64,000 bases of DNA from Tenacibaculum todarodis (GTDB taxonomy: Bacteria; Bacteroidota; Bacteroidia; Flavobacteriales; Flavobacteriaceae): the NCBI RefSeq assembly GCF_001889045.1, contig NZ_CP018155.1, forward strand, positions 2,606,001-2,670,000, read 5' to 3'. The first letter of the stretch is position 1; every line of letters begins with the position of its first letter. Below are positions 45,217-55,413 of the stretch, in pieces. The position numbers and the translations under genes were made by a program. The notes below the pieces were generated by a model. It had not been told where the DNA came from, ran no database searches, and was given only the letters and a program-made list of their open reading frames with translations.

Positions 45217-46128
45217 ATGGCATCTAAGAAAGCAAATAAGATTAGTAAGGCTAGAAAAATAGTGAAAAGAATAAATGCAGATTTAATTGACGCATCTTTT
45301 GACGCTTTAGAAAACACAGTAAAAACTGGAAAGAAATGGCAAAAATTAGCTGAGAAGTTAGTTAAGAAAGCAGAGCCAATTTCTAAAAAACAAAAAGAAA
45401 TGGTTTTAGAAACTGCTGAAACTATTAAAGGACAGTTAGAAACTGGTACAGATCGTTTAAAAACATTAGTTGGTTACGATCCAAAAATGGTTGAAGCTGC
45501 TAAAAAAATGGTAACTGAACACCCTTTAGTTGAAAAAGCTGAAGAAGTAAAAAACCGTATAGAGAAAGAAGTTTCTAATAACAAAATAGTTAAGAAAGCA
45601 GAAAAAATGTCTGCTAAATTAAGTCAAAAACTTACTGATACTATTGAAGACGTTAAAGAAAAAATTGAAGATTATACGGAAGATTTAGTTGACGAGGTTA
45701 AGGATAGAGTAGAAGATGTTGTAGAAAAAGTAGAAGACCTTGTTGATGGGAAGAAAGCGAAGAAAGTAACTAAGAAAACTGCTAAAAAAGCTACCAAAAA
45801 GGTTGCTAAGAAAGTAACTAAAACTGTTGAAGCTAAAAAACCAGTTGCTAAAAAAGTAGTTGCTAAAGTTGTTACTGTTTTAAAGTCTGATAAGAAAGAT
45901 GATTTAAAAGTAATTAAAGGTATTGGGCCAAAATTAGAGGAAACTTTAAACGAAATTGGTTTTACTGCTTATGAGCAATTAGCTAAAATGACTATTAAAG
46001 ACATTACAAAGTTATTAGCTGATGCAGAGGTAAATACCAAAATCTATGATATTTCTGGTTGGAAAGCACAATCTAAATTAGCTTTAACTGGTGATATGGA
46101 TGCAGTTAAAAACTGGGTAAAGAAATAA
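45217..46128 (+). CDS. Helical protein with H1-like Lys/Ala region and C-terminal helix-hairpin-helix domain
   Basis: 303 residues in three parts. Residues 1-175 form charged amphipathic helices (ENTVKTGKKWQKLAEKLVKK, then repeats of EDVKEKIEDYTEDLVDEV), phasin/LEA-like. Residues 178-217 are a basic KKVTKKTAKKATKKVAKK tract resembling histone H1 tails of bacteria. Residues about 225-303 form a helix-hairpin-helix domain (VIKGIGPKLEETLNEIGFTAYEQLA) as in many DNA-binding proteins. It may bind and compact DNA under stress. It ends in a strong terminator. Confidence 0.75.
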   Translation: MASKKANKISKARKIVKRINADLIDASFDALENTVKTGKKWQKLAEKLVKKAEPISKKQKEMVLETAETIKGQLETGTDRLKTLVGYDPKMVEAAKKMVTEHPLVEKAEEVKNRIEKEVSNNKIVKKAEKMSAKLSQKLTDTIEDVKEKIEDYTEDLVDEVKDRVEDVVEKVEDLVDGKKAKKVTKKTAKKATKKVAKKVTKTVEAKKPVAKKVVAKVVTVLKSDKKDDLKVIKGIGPKLEETLNEIGFTAYEQLAKMTIKDITKLLADAEVNTKIYDISGWKAQSKLALTGDMDAVKNWVKK

Positions 46129-46186
46129 ACATTTAATTGCTATTTAAAAAGTGATTTGTTCATAATAATTTGAAATTAGTTAACAG

Positions 46187-46218
46187 AAACCCCCGAAATC
46201 TTACGATTTCGGGGGTTT
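46187..46218 (+). terminator. Rho-independent terminator
   Basis: A 14-bp stem AAACCCCCGAAATC / GATTTCGGGGGTTT with loop TTAC, then a short T-rich tail. Confidence 0.9.
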
Positions 46219-46326
46219 ATTTTTAATAAAGTTTACAAAATTATTTTAGATAGATTGAAAATTATATAATACCTTTAAAATTAATTACTTTCGCTTCTTC
46301 AAATAAATTTAAATAAAAAATTGTTC

Positions 46327-49300
46327 ATGAAATTAACAGGTCCTAATTTTTATATAAAGCTAAGTAGATCATTCATTAATTCAAAAACATTTTTTACTTT
46401 TCTGTTACTTGTATTTTTGTTTTCTAAAGGTAATGTTTATGCTCAGCTTTCTTTTACCACTACAGTTACAGATGCAGATTGTCCAAATAATGGAAGAATA
46501 CAAGTAAATGTTTCTGGGCAGACAGGTTCCGTAAATTATAGATTAATTGAACCATCAGTTGTTTGTTCGGGTTTAAATTATCCAGTAATAAACGGAACAG
46601 TAAGTGTTTTTAATAGTTTGTGTCCAGGTAATTATACCGTAGAAGTAACAGATTCTACAAGTTCTGTAACAAAAGTTGTAACTGTTACTGATAATTATGT
46701 TGAATTTAATGCAACTAATATTGTAATAGATATTACTGATGAAATATGTGTCGAAGACGGTATAATAGACGTAAGTACTTCAGCAGGAAAAGCACCTTAT
46801 AGTTTTACGCTTAGTGGAGGTACATTAACTAGTTCAGTTACTATGACGGCTTCAGCAGGAATCGAAAGTTTTACAGGTTTAGGTGCTGGTGATTATTCTT
46901 TAGAAATAACAGATAACTGTGGGGTAATACAGACAAGAACTCCTTTAACTGTTGAAAACAACACGCAACCATTAGGATTGTTCTTTGCTTCATCTAGACA
47001 ACCTATTCTGAGTTCTTGTGATAATGCAATTTATAACGTTTTTACGGGAAATAGTGCAAATTTTACTGGAGCACCACCATATACATTTGAAGCTTTTGAT
47101 AGTGGAAATAATTTAGTATCCACACAAGGGCCTACAAGTAGTCTTTCTGCGCAATTTGATTTACCAACTGCTGGCCAACCTTATACATTTAAAGTTACAG
47201 ATAAATGTGGGGAAGAAGCAACCGTAATAGGAAATTGGAGAGATCAATCATCAATATTTACAAGAACAGCAGGCTGTGCAGGGTTTGAAGCTTTGTTTAT
47301 AGCTTCAAATACTTGGAGTCCAGATGGATTAGGTATTAATATTGTGTATAAAAATACATTAACATTAGATGTTTATACAGTTAATAGCGGTAGAGATTAT
47401 GCAATTACCTTACCATATGGTTCTTATACTTGGGTTGCTACTAATGCTTGTGGAGACACAAAAACTGGTACTACTTCTTTTGCAGCAAGAGTTGTAAATT
47501 TATTAAGAGTAGATACGGCTCCCAGTACATGTTTAGGGTATGGGAAAGCAACATTTGTTAGAAATAATGTTTTTGATAATTTACCTCAAACTTGGGAGTT
47601 AACAACATATCCTCCGGCATATGCTTCCGATCCAGAAGCAACTTTAACAGGTTCTATTAACAATGCTACTAATGGACCAGGAATAAGAGCTTTAATTTTA
47701 GGAGATTATATAGTTGAACTTACAGATGCTTGTGGAAATAAATCTTCTCAACCATTTACTATTGATGAGGTTAGTACAATGAGTCTTTCATTAGAAGGGG
47801 TTTCAAGTTGTCCAACAGTAGGTAATGTGGGGGCAATTAATTATATTTATAATAATAATTTACAAGGAAATACTAGTTTGTACGGAAGTTTAGTTATTAC
47901 AGATTCTAATGGTGTTAAAGTTAAAGAGTTAAGAGGGTTAAGCACAACAGGATCTATTACAGATTTAGTTCCTGGAGATTATAATGTTAGTTGGGGAACA
48001 GGTTCAAATTCATGTGGTAATACACAAGATTTTGGAACAGTAACAATAGAAGATTATGTTTTCCCTTCAATTACAAATTTTAATGCAGTTACTTGTTCAA
48101 GTGGAGATGTTCAAATTTCAGGAGAAGGAATGAACGGAATTGCACCCTATGATTTTACAGTTTTCAATAAAACAAATGATCCAAGTTTATCAACGCCTTT
48201 ACAATCGGTTAGTGATGTGTCAGATTTTAACTTCCCTGGACTTACAGACACAAGTGCAACTTATGCAGTACGTGTAGTAGATGATTGTGGAAATGCAGAT
48301 GTATTTGAGGTAACTGTAGAGCCAGGTTTAAGTCTAGATATTAAAACAAGTTGCTCTATAAATGAGCTTCGTGTTTTTTCTGATAGAGTTGTTGGAGCAA
48401 CTTATGTATGGTTATTACCTGATGGTTCAACAGTTAATGGGGAAGAAGTAATTGTTCCGTTTCCTTTGCAAGCAACAGATTATGGTACATATAGCTTAAC
48501 GGTTACATTAGGAAGTTGTATTAGCGAAACAATGACAAAAGATATAAATACAGCTAATGCTTGTCCTGTAGTAAACCCTTGTGATGCTGCAGCTTCAGGA
48601 AACATGGATACAGATGGAGATAATATATCTGATGTTTGCGATTTAGATGATGATAACGATGGTATTTTAGATACTAGTGAAAATTGCCCAGAAATACCTG
48701 GATCAGTTGCGCCACAAAGTGATGCACTTTCATGGACATCAGGTGGGTATAGTGTTTTTGTTGTCGGAGGAAATACAAATGCTTTAGGGTATCAAGAGTC
48801 AGGTTATCAGCAGTATGCATATCAAACAGGTAAAACATTAACTGTGTTAAATACCACTTCAGATTTTACATTTACTGGAAACTCAGGAGATGGTACTGGT
48901 AACACTGGTCAAGGTACAGCAACTGCAAGTACAGGTACATTTAGTAATGGAACACTTACTTATACTTCTAATTTAGCAACTAATGATTTTGCGGAATTTA
49001 CAATAGCTACACCAACTCATTTTACCTCAGGAGAAATTGCTCACGGTATTCATGTTAGGCCAGAATTAGGCTTAACAGTTGGAGATGAATACGCAGTAAA
49101 TATTAACTTTACAATACCAGTAACAGCTTTTAGTTTTGATTGGGTAGATATATTTGATACATTTACTACTAACAACCCTGTTTTAAGATATGAGATTAGA
49201 GTAGAAGGAACTTTACTAGCATATATTGAAGGAGCAACCACGGGTGATGATGTTAATGGTACATTATCTGTATATGATTCTAGTGGTAATTTAACAGGAA

Positions 49301-51069
49301 CTATTAATTCTGGACAAAATACCGAAGATACTTTTGGGTTTGTAACAAATACACCAATATCTAATATGTCCTTAGTTTATAAAGTAACTTCTGGTTCTAT
49401 TCAATCAACAGCAAATGACCCTCATGGTATAGATAATTTTGTGTTTAGTACGGATATTTGTGATACAGATGGAGATGGTGTACCAGATCATTTAGATAAT
49501 GACTCAGATAATGATGGTTGTCCAGATGCTATTGAAGGGGATGGTAATTTTACGTATTCAAGTATTGATACACGTTACAGTAGATTAACAGCAACAGTTA
49601 ATTCTAGCGGAGTGCCAGGTGGTACATCTCAAGGAGCAGGTACTTCTGTAGACGAAAATATACAATCTCCGATTTGTAATCCATGTAATGCAGGGAATCC
49701 TAAATTCCAAGATTTTGACGGAGATGGAGTTGGTAATATCTGTGATGAAGATGATGATAATGACGGTATTATAGATGGAGGAAAAGACTTTCAATATGAA
49801 ATGACAACAGATATTCCTGGAGAATGTACACAGACACAAGTTGAATGGTTTCATAATAATGATACAAATGATACAGGTTATGATGCTCAATCAGACTATG
49901 CTACATTTGAAAATACGGGCAGCTGGAGGCCTAATGGATATTCAAGCTTTACTAGCCCTAACTTTACAGATGCAGATGATATTGTATTTGGATCAGGAAT
50001 TGATGAGGCTTCTTATAATGAATCTTCAACCTATATATTTAGTGGTGTAGATAAACTTACCTATGAAGATGCAAAAGCAGATAATGACTATGTTCAGGTG
50101 GCATATACACCAAGTATTGATATGAACCTAGGTTTTGTTCGTCTTGGATTCTCAACACCAAATTCTGGTTTAGAGAATTTGGGAAAATATTTTGTTACGT
50201 TAGAAATGTCAACAGATGCAGCATTTACAAGTCCAACAGTTCTGTATTATGATGGTTTTGTAGAAAATACAGACGTTGGTGTATATGTAACTTTAGGGTA
50301 TGAGTATGATTTAGATCTTATTGCAGGAACTAAGTATTACTATCGTTTTTATGTTTATAATGAAACCAATACTTATTCAGACAATTATACGGTTCGTTTT
50401 GATGATGTCTTGTTTTTACATAGAACGTCATGCCAATCAGATGGAGATTCTTCACCAAGTTATAGAGATACAGATTCAGACGATGATGGTTGTCCAGATG
50501 CAATAGAAGCAGACGGAAGTTTTATTACTACACAATTAACAACATTAGTAGGAGGTAGTACAGGAACAGGTAGTAGTTTGTTGAATTTTGGAACAACAGT
50601 AGATAACACACCAACTAGTAATACGTATGGTGTCCCAATTCAAGATGCTAATGGCTTAGTGGTATCAACAAGTTTGCCGCAAGAAACAACACCAGCTTTA
50701 ACAGATCTTACAATTAATGCCTGTATAGTAGATTTAAGTTTAACAAAAATTGTAGATAATGCATTACCTAAAATAGGTAGTAATATAGTGTATACATTAA
50801 CTGTAACTAATAATGGAGTTGCAAGTGCATCAGGAGTACAAGTATCCGATGTTTTACCAACGGGTTTAACCTATGTTTCAGACAATTCATCAACAACAAG
50901 TACAACATTTACAGGTAATGTGTGGAATATTGATAACCTTAATGTAAACCAATCCATAACATTACAGATTACGGCAACAATAACTGGAGCTGGAACTATA
51001 ATCAATAAAGCAGAAATAACACAGTCTAATCAAACAGATACAGACTCCACACCAGCAAGTGGAAATTAA
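46327..51069 (+). CDS. Giant surface protein: SprB-like repeats, thrombospondin type 3 repeats and DUF11
   Basis: 1580 residues from the ATG at 46327 (MKLTGPNFYIK). A TTG two codons earlier is also possible. Signal peptide to about 40 (cleavage after VYA). Several SprB-like Ig repeats (about 45-740) share the pattern LGAGDYSLEITDNCG. Four Asp-rich calcium-binding TSP3 runs follow (about 758-790, 1046-1075, 1132-1155, 1371-1395), each containing DDDNDGI or similar. A DUF11 domain (about 1468-1575) ends the protein. It stops at DTDSTPASGN, with no T9SS sorting domain visible, although the layout is that of T9SS cargo. It may be truncated or exported another way. Confidence 0.85.
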   Translation: MKLTGPNFYIKLSRSFINSKTFFTFLLLVFLFSKGNVYAQLSFTTTVTDADCPNNGRIQVNVSGQTGSVNYRLIEPSVVCSGLNYPVINGTVSVFNSLCPGNYTVEVTDSTSSVTKVVTVTDNYVEFNATNIVIDITDEICVEDGIIDVSTSAGKAPYSFTLSGGTLTSSVTMTASAGIESFTGLGAGDYSLEITDNCGVIQTRTPLTVENNTQPLGLFFASSRQPILSSCDNAIYNVFTGNSANFTGAPPYTFEAFDSGNNLVSTQGPTSSLSAQFDLPTAGQPYTFKVTDKCGEEATVIGNWRDQSSIFTRTAGCAGFEALFIASNTWSPDGLGINIVYKNTLTLDVYTVNSGRDYAITLPYGSYTWVATNACGDTKTGTTSFAARVVNLLRVDTAPSTCLGYGKATFVRNNVFDNLPQTWELTTYPPAYASDPEATLTGSINNATNGPGIRALILGDYIVELTDACGNKSSQPFTIDEVSTMSLSLEGVSSCPTVGNVGAINYIYNNNLQGNTSLYGSLVITDSNGVKVKELRGLSTTGSITDLVPGDYNVSWGTGSNSCGNTQDFGTVTIEDYVFPSITNFNAVTCSSGDVQISGEGMNGIAPYDFTVFNKTNDPSLSTPLQSVSDVSDFNFPGLTDTSATYAVRVVDDCGNADVFEVTVEPGLSLDIKTSCSINELRVFSDRVVGATYVWLLPDGSTVNGEEVIVPFPLQATDYGTYSLTVTLGSCISETMTKDINTANACPVVNPCDAAASGNMDTDGDNISDVCDLDDDNDGILDTSENCPEIPGSVAPQSDALSWTSGGYSVFVVGGNTNALGYQESGYQQYAYQTGKTLTVLNTTSDFTFTGNSGDGTGNTGQGTATASTGTFSNGTLTYTSNLATNDFAEFTIATPTHFTSGEIAHGIHVRPELGLTVGDEYAVNINFTIPVTAFSFDWVDIFDTFTTNNPVLRYEIRVEGTLLAYIEGATTGDDVNGTLSVYDSSGNLTGTINSGQNTEDTFGFVTNTPISNMSLVYKVTSGSIQSTANDPHGIDNFVFSTDICDTDGDGVPDHLDNDSDNDGCPDAIEGDGNFTYSSIDTRYSRLTATVNSSGVPGGTSQGAGTSVDENIQSPICNPCNAGNPKFQDFDGDGVGNICDEDDDNDGIIDGGKDFQYEMTTDIPGECTQTQVEWFHNNDTNDTGYDAQSDYATFENTGSWRPNGYSSFTSPNFTDADDIVFGSGIDEASYNESSTYIFSGVDKLTYEDAKADNDYVQVAYTPSIDMNLGFVRLGFSTPNSGLENLGKYFVTLEMSTDAAFTSPTVLYYDGFVENTDVGVYVTLGYEYDLDLIAGTKYYYRFYVYNETNTYSDNYTVRFDDVLFLHRTSCQSDGDSSPSYRDTDSDDDGCPDAIEADGSFITTQLTTLVGGSTGTGSSLLNFGTTVDNTPTSNTYGVPIQDANGLVVSTSLPQETTPALTDLTINACIVDLSLTKIVDNALPKIGSNIVYTLTVTNNGVASASGVQVSDVLPTGLTYVSDNSSTTSTTFTGNVWNIDNLNVNQSITLQITATITGAGTIINKAEITQSNQTDTDSTPASGN

Positions 51070-51089
51070 TAATTCAAAAAAGATATAAG

Positions 51090-51126
51090 AAAAAAGGATA
51101 TTGTTATTTAACAATATCCTTTTTTT
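51090..51126. terminator. Bidirectional Rho-independent terminator
   Basis: A 12-bp stem AGGATATTGTTA / TAACAATATCCT, loop TT, with A-run and T-run on the two sides. It separates the surface protein gene and ssb. Confidence 0.92.
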
Positions 51127-51134
51127 AATTAAAC

Positions 51135-51470
51135 TTATTTCCCACCCAACATTAACAATTCATTACAAACAATTTCTGTTGTGTAGCGCTTGTTTCCTTC
51201 TTTATCTTCCCAATTGCGGTAGCTTAATTTACCTTCTAAAGCAATTTCTTGTCCTTTGGTTACATATTCTTCTATAACTTTTACCAAGCCGTTTTTTACA
51301 ACAATGTTGTGCCAAAAAGTACGTTCTACTTTCTCTCCATTATTGTCCTTGTAACTTTCATCTGTAGCCAAAGAAAATTTAGCCATTTTGTTACCGTCAT
51401 TAAAATTAATAATTTCTGGATCTTGACCCAATCTTCCAATTAACTGTACTTTGTTTCTTAACGTATTCAT
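51135..51470 (-). CDS. ssb: Short single-stranded DNA-binding protein
   Basis: 111 residues from the ATG at 51470 (MNTLRNKVQLIGRLGQDPE). A 24-residue extension from an upstream start is not family-like. The OB fold is complete (KFSLATDESYKD, ERTFWHNIVV, GQEIALEGKLSYRNWEDKEG). The acidic C-terminal tail ending DDDIPF-like is missing, so this is a short paralog that may not bind the usual partner proteins. Confidence 0.9.
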   Translation of the reverse strand: MNTLRNKVQLIGRLGQDPEIINFNDGNKMAKFSLATDESYKDNNGEKVERTFWHNIVVKNGLVKVIEEYVTKGQEIALEGKLSYRNWEDKEGNKRYTTEIVCNELLMLGGK

Positions 51471-51610
51471 AAGATAAGTTTTATTGCACCTATATTTTAG
51501 TGCATATTTATAATTTGTTTTTTTGTCAATTCGTTTTGACACTGCAAATATGAAACAGTATGCAAATTAAAAACGATTATTAAACGTTTGTTTTCGATAG
51601 TAAATGAATG

Positions 51611-51640
51611 TTGTCGATTAAATTTTATTTAATATATTTG
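51611..51640 (+). promoter_or_regulatory. Promoter of the GNAT gene
   Basis: TTG (51611-51613), 19 bp, TATATTTG (51633-51640): exact consensus elements and spacing. Confidence 0.75.
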
Positions 51641-51660
51641 TAATCAGCAATTTATAATAA

Positions 51661-52203
51661 ATGAAATTTTATTTAGAAACAGAAAGATTAATTTTAAGAG
51701 AAATAAAAGAAACCGATTTAGATGGAATGTTTGAGTTAGATGCTAATCCAAAAGTACATTTGTATTTAGGAAACAGACCTATTTCAAGTAAAAGAGAAGC
51801 CTTAGAAAACATTCAATTTATTCAAAAACAATACAAAGAAAGAGGAATTGGAAGGTTTACTTGTATAGAAAAAACTTCGGGAGATTTTATTGGGTGGAGC
51901 GGTTTAAAATTCAATCAAGATAAAAAAGAAGCTGTTAATGGAATTCAAAATTTTATTGATATTGGATATCGTTTTATTCCGAAGTATTGGAAAAAAGGAT
52001 ATGGATTAGAAAGTGCAAAAGCTTGTTTAGAATTTGGTTTTTCAGAAATGAAGTATAACAAAATATGCGCAGCAGCTTTAGAAGAAAATATTGGTTCAAA
52101 TAGAATTTTAACTAAAATAGGATTACAGTTAGTAAATCAATTTGATTATGAAAATGTAAAAGCCAATTGGTATGAATTAAAAAAAGAAAACTATGGAAAC
52201 TAA
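51661..52203 (+). CDS. GNAT N-acetyltransferase (RimJ/RimL type)
   Basis: 180 residues. The GNAT fold begins LETERLILREIKETD. The acetyl-CoA loop region is YRFIPKYWKKGYGLESAKAC and the C-terminal part is ALEENIGSNRILTKIG. This type acetylates protein N-termini or small molecules. It overlaps the next gene by 11 bp. Confidence 0.9.
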   Translation: MKFYLETERLILREIKETDLDGMFELDANPKVHLYLGNRPISSKREALENIQFIQKQYKERGIGRFTCIEKTSGDFIGWSGLKFNQDKKEAVNGIQNFIDIGYRFIPKYWKKGYGLESAKACLEFGFSEMKYNKICAAALEENIGSNRILTKIGLQLVNQFDYENVKANWYELKKENYGN

Positions 52204-52543
52204 AAATTGTTTAGAATGTGGCGAAAAAGTTGTGGGTAGAATTGATAAAAAATTCTGCTCCGATTATTGCAGGAATACCTTCAATAATAAAGTGAACAAA
52301 GAGAGTAAAAACCTCATTAGAAATACCAATAATAGATTACGAAAAAATTACAAAATTCTTACGGAATTAAATGTATCTGGAAAAACAAAAGCTACAAGAA
52401 GAAAGTTATTTGATAGAGGTTTTGATTTTAGGTTGTTCACATCAATATACACCACAAAAACAGGCAATGTATATTTTTATGTGTATGATCAAGGTTATTT
52501 AGAACTAGAAAATGAAATGTATTTGTTGGTGAAACAAGATTAA
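52193..52543 (+). CDS. Small Zn-ribbon protein
   Basis: 116 residues. The Zn ribbon uses C6, C9, C22 and C26 (NCLECGEKVVGRIDKKFCSDYC). A basic middle (KNLIRNTNNRLRKNYKIL) and a beta-rich end follow. Similar proteins are widespread in Flavobacteriia with no known function. Coupled to the GNAT gene. Confidence 0.78.
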   Translation: METKNCLECGEKVVGRIDKKFCSDYCRNTFNNKVNKESKNLIRNTNNRLRKNYKILTELNVSGKTKATRRKLFDRGFDFRLFTSIYTTKTGNVYFYVYDQGYLELENEMYLLVKQD

Positions 52544-53010
52544 CCATTCCAAGTATTTCCCTGTATTTTTAAAGCAGCTTTTAGAACATCTTTTTGGCTT
52601 AATTGCCCAATTAATTTTCCGTTTTCTACTACAGGAAATCTTCTTCTACGTGAACTAAGAAACTTAAAAGCAGCATCAAAAATATTCATATTTTTGTCAA
52701 TTGTATCAACATCCGTTACCATGTTATTACCAACTGTATTATTACTGTCTGTTGGCATGTTATAATATTTGCTTTCAGATATATGCTTTATACAATCTGT
52801 TTCAGAAATAATACCAATTAACTCATTCTGATCATTTACAACTGGCCCTCCAGAAATTTTATTGGTAATTAGTAAATTAATTACATGATCTAAAGAATCA
52901 TCTGCTTTAAAAGTGATGAGTTTTTTTGTCATATAATCACGCACCAAAATAGGTTCATTTTGTTCGTTTTGCTCATTACTCCTTTTTCCTTGAAAGTTAA
53001 TTATACCCAT
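52540..53010 (-). CDS. CBS-domain pair protein
   Basis: 156 residues. Two CBS motifs (about 20-80 and 95-150: VRDYMTKKLITFKADDSLDHVI and DTIDKNMNIFDAAFKFL). It binds adenosine nucleotides in most families; here the partner is unknown. Its stop overlaps the convergent gene by 4 bp. Confidence 0.9.
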   Translation of the reverse strand: MGIINFQGKRSNEQNEQNEPILVRDYMTKKLITFKADDSLDHVINLLITNKISGGPVVNDQNELIGIISETDCIKHISESKYYNMPTDSNNTVGNNMVTDVDTIDKNMNIFDAAFKFLSSRRRRFPVVENGKLIGQLSQKDVLKAALKIQGNTWNG

Positions 53011-53109
53011 ATTAGTTAGTTTTAAAACTAAAAATACTGATTTTTAATTAGTTATAGGTGTTTAGTAGTTAAAAATTTTATTCTTTACCTTTAGAGAAAA
53101 TATTTTTAG

Positions 53110-55413
53110 ATGAACGCAATAAGTAAACTATTATACATTCTACTAATTGTAGGAACAATTTACTGGTCTTTTTCAGCCTTAAAACCAAACATTTCTACTG
53201 CTCAAAAATTAGAAAAAACTACAGGTTTTTCTATCGAAAATGCACTTAGTCATTTAAAAGAGATTTCGAAAGAAAGTCATTTTCCAGGAACAAAAGCACA
53301 TAAAGAAGTGCAGAATTATCTTGCTAGTGAACTTAAAAAATTAGGTTTGCAAACAGAAATTCAAACACAAGTAGCATTTAGAGCAAAGTGGTTTGTAGGA
53401 ACAACAACAGAAAACGTAATTGCAAAAATTAAAGGAACTGAAGAAGGAAAAGCCTTGTTGTTATTATCGCATTACGATAGCAATCCACATTCCGCAATTG
53501 GTTCTAGTGATGCTGGTTCTGGTGTAGTTACAATTTTAGAAGCTGTACGTGCTTTTTTAGCTAAAAATAAGCAACCTAAAAACGACATTATAATTTTACT
53601 TTCTGATGCAGAAGAAATTGGTTTATTAGGCGCACAGGCATTTGTAGATTTTCATCCGTGGACAAAAAACATTGGTTTGGTTTTAAATTTTGAAGCAAGA
53701 GGAAGTGGTGGTCCAAGTTATATGCTAATGGAAACCAACGGAAAAAACAGTAAATTACTTACAGAATTTAAAAAAGCAAAACCCAATTTTACAGCTGCAA
53801 ATTCTTTAATGTACAGCATTTATAAAATGTTACCAAATGATACAGACTTAACCGTTTTTAGAGAAGATGCCAATATAAACGGATTCAATTTTGCTTTTAT
53901 TGGAGATCATTTCGATTACCACACAGCGCAAGATAATTACGAACGATTAGACAGAGAATCGTTAATACAACAAGCCGATTATTTAATGGCAACGTTGCCA
54001 TATTTTGCAAATTCCGATTTGTCTAATTTAGATTCAGATAAAGATTTAGTGTATGTGAATTTTCCGTTTTTAACCTTATTAACCTATCCGTTTTCATGGG
54101 TTTTACCAATGTTATGTATTGCTTTAGGTATTTTTATTATTTTAATTTTCTTCGGAATTTCTTATGGAAAACTAACTTCAAAAGGGATTTTTAAAGGATT
54201 TATTCCATTTTTATCTTCATTGGTAGTTGCTCCTTTAATTGCTTTTAGTTTGTGGAAATTATTACTACTAATTCATCCGCATTATAAAGATATGTTGCAC
54301 GGTTTTACCTACAACGGATATCAATATATTATAGCATTTGCAATGTTAACTTTTTGGATACTTTTTAAAATTTACAACTACTTTTTTAAAGATATTTCTC
54401 AAGCCGATTTGTTAATTGCTCCAATTACTTTTTGGTTACTAATTAACGGACTTGTATATCAATATTTACAAGGTGCAGCATTTTTTATAATTCCTGTTTT
54501 TATTGCCTTATTAATACTTGCTGCTTTAGTATTTATGGATGTTCGTAAGAAATCTAAACCTGTTTTATTTGCACTTTTGTCAATACCAACAATTTATATG
54601 TTTGCGCCTTTGGTAAAAATGTTTCCGGTAGGTTTAGGGTTGAAAATGTTGTTTATTTCTGCACTCTTTATTGTGTTGTTATTCGGATTAATGGTGCCAG
54701 TTTTTTATCAGCAGAAAAAGAAAAATAATTTACAACGTTCTTTTGGATTCTTAGCAATTTTATTCTTTGGAGTTGCAACGTTTAATAGTGCTTTTTCAGT
54801 AGATAATAAGCGCCCAAACAGTTTGGTGTATTTTCAGAATGAAGAAACAAAAATGGCCTATTTTGGAACTTACAATACCACTTTTGATAACTATATTTCA
54901 CAGAAATTAGGAGATAATTATTCCGAAGGAAACATAAAAAACTCAATTACGTCAAGTAAATATGGATCTACTTTTAAATACCATACAAGAACTGATAATA
55001 AACAAATAAAATCTTCCAAAATTAGTATGAATTCGGATACTATTTTCAATGGAAAAAGAAACGTAGATTTCACCATAAAACCGCAAAGAAACATAACTAA
55101 AATAGAAATTTCATCTACAAACGGAAGTATAATTGATAGCTTGTTTGTTAATAATGTATTGACAAAAGATAGAGATAAAGCGAAAGCAAAAAACGGTACT
55201 TTTTTAATCTATTATTTTGCAAACCAAGACAAAGAATTGAACTTAAAATTTCAAGTTGAAGAGGGGCAGAACTTAGAGTTTATTTTAAATGAAGTTTCTA
55301 ACGATTTATTAAGTAACTCAGCATTTAAAATTACGCCAAGAGATTCTATAATGATGCCAATGCCTTTTGTTACTAATGATGCTATAATTACGTCTAAGAA
55401 ATTAAGTTTATAA
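53110..55413 (+). CDS. Membrane-bound M28 family aminopeptidase
   Basis: 767 residues. One N-terminal helix (about 7-24), then the M28 domain with zinc ligands H121 (SHYDS), D134 (SSDAGSG), E169 (DAEEIGLLGA) and the late His in DHFDYHTAQDN. Eight or so membrane helices (about 315-575) and a beta-rich C-terminal domain follow, the layout of ER metallopeptidase 1-like proteins. It probably trims peptides in the periplasm. It overlaps the next gene by 6 bp, tail to tail. Confidence 0.92.
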   Translation: MNAISKLLYILLIVGTIYWSFSALKPNISTAQKLEKTTGFSIENALSHLKEISKESHFPGTKAHKEVQNYLASELKKLGLQTEIQTQVAFRAKWFVGTTTENVIAKIKGTEEGKALLLLSHYDSNPHSAIGSSDAGSGVVTILEAVRAFLAKNKQPKNDIIILLSDAEEIGLLGAQAFVDFHPWTKNIGLVLNFEARGSGGPSYMLMETNGKNSKLLTEFKKAKPNFTAANSLMYSIYKMLPNDTDLTVFREDANINGFNFAFIGDHFDYHTAQDNYERLDRESLIQQADYLMATLPYFANSDLSNLDSDKDLVYVNFPFLTLLTYPFSWVLPMLCIALGIFIILIFFGISYGKLTSKGIFKGFIPFLSSLVVAPLIAFSLWKLLLLIHPHYKDMLHGFTYNGYQYIIAFAMLTFWILFKIYNYFFKDISQADLLIAPITFWLLINGLVYQYLQGAAFFIIPVFIALLILAALVFMDVRKKSKPVLFALLSIPTIYMFAPLVKMFPVGLGLKMLFISALFIVLLFGLMVPVFYQQKKKNNLQRSFGFLAILFFGVATFNSAFSVDNKRPNSLVYFQNEETKMAYFGTYNTTFDNYISQKLGDNYSEGNIKNSITSSKYGSTFKYHTRTDNKQIKSSKISMNSDTIFNGKRNVDFTIKPQRNITKIEISSTNGSIIDSLFVNNVLTKDRDKAKAKNGTFLIYYFANQDKELNLKFQVEEGQNLEFILNEVSNDLLSNSAFKITPRDSIMMPMPFVTNDAIITSKKLSL

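Noticed and set aside
49585..49890. 101-residue Ile-rich ORF antisense to the surface protein gene
   Set aside because: Product of the Asp/Asn repeats read backwards.
51471..51542. 24-residue extension of Ssb
   Set aside because: Ssb proteins begin at MNTLRNKV; the extension has no family match.
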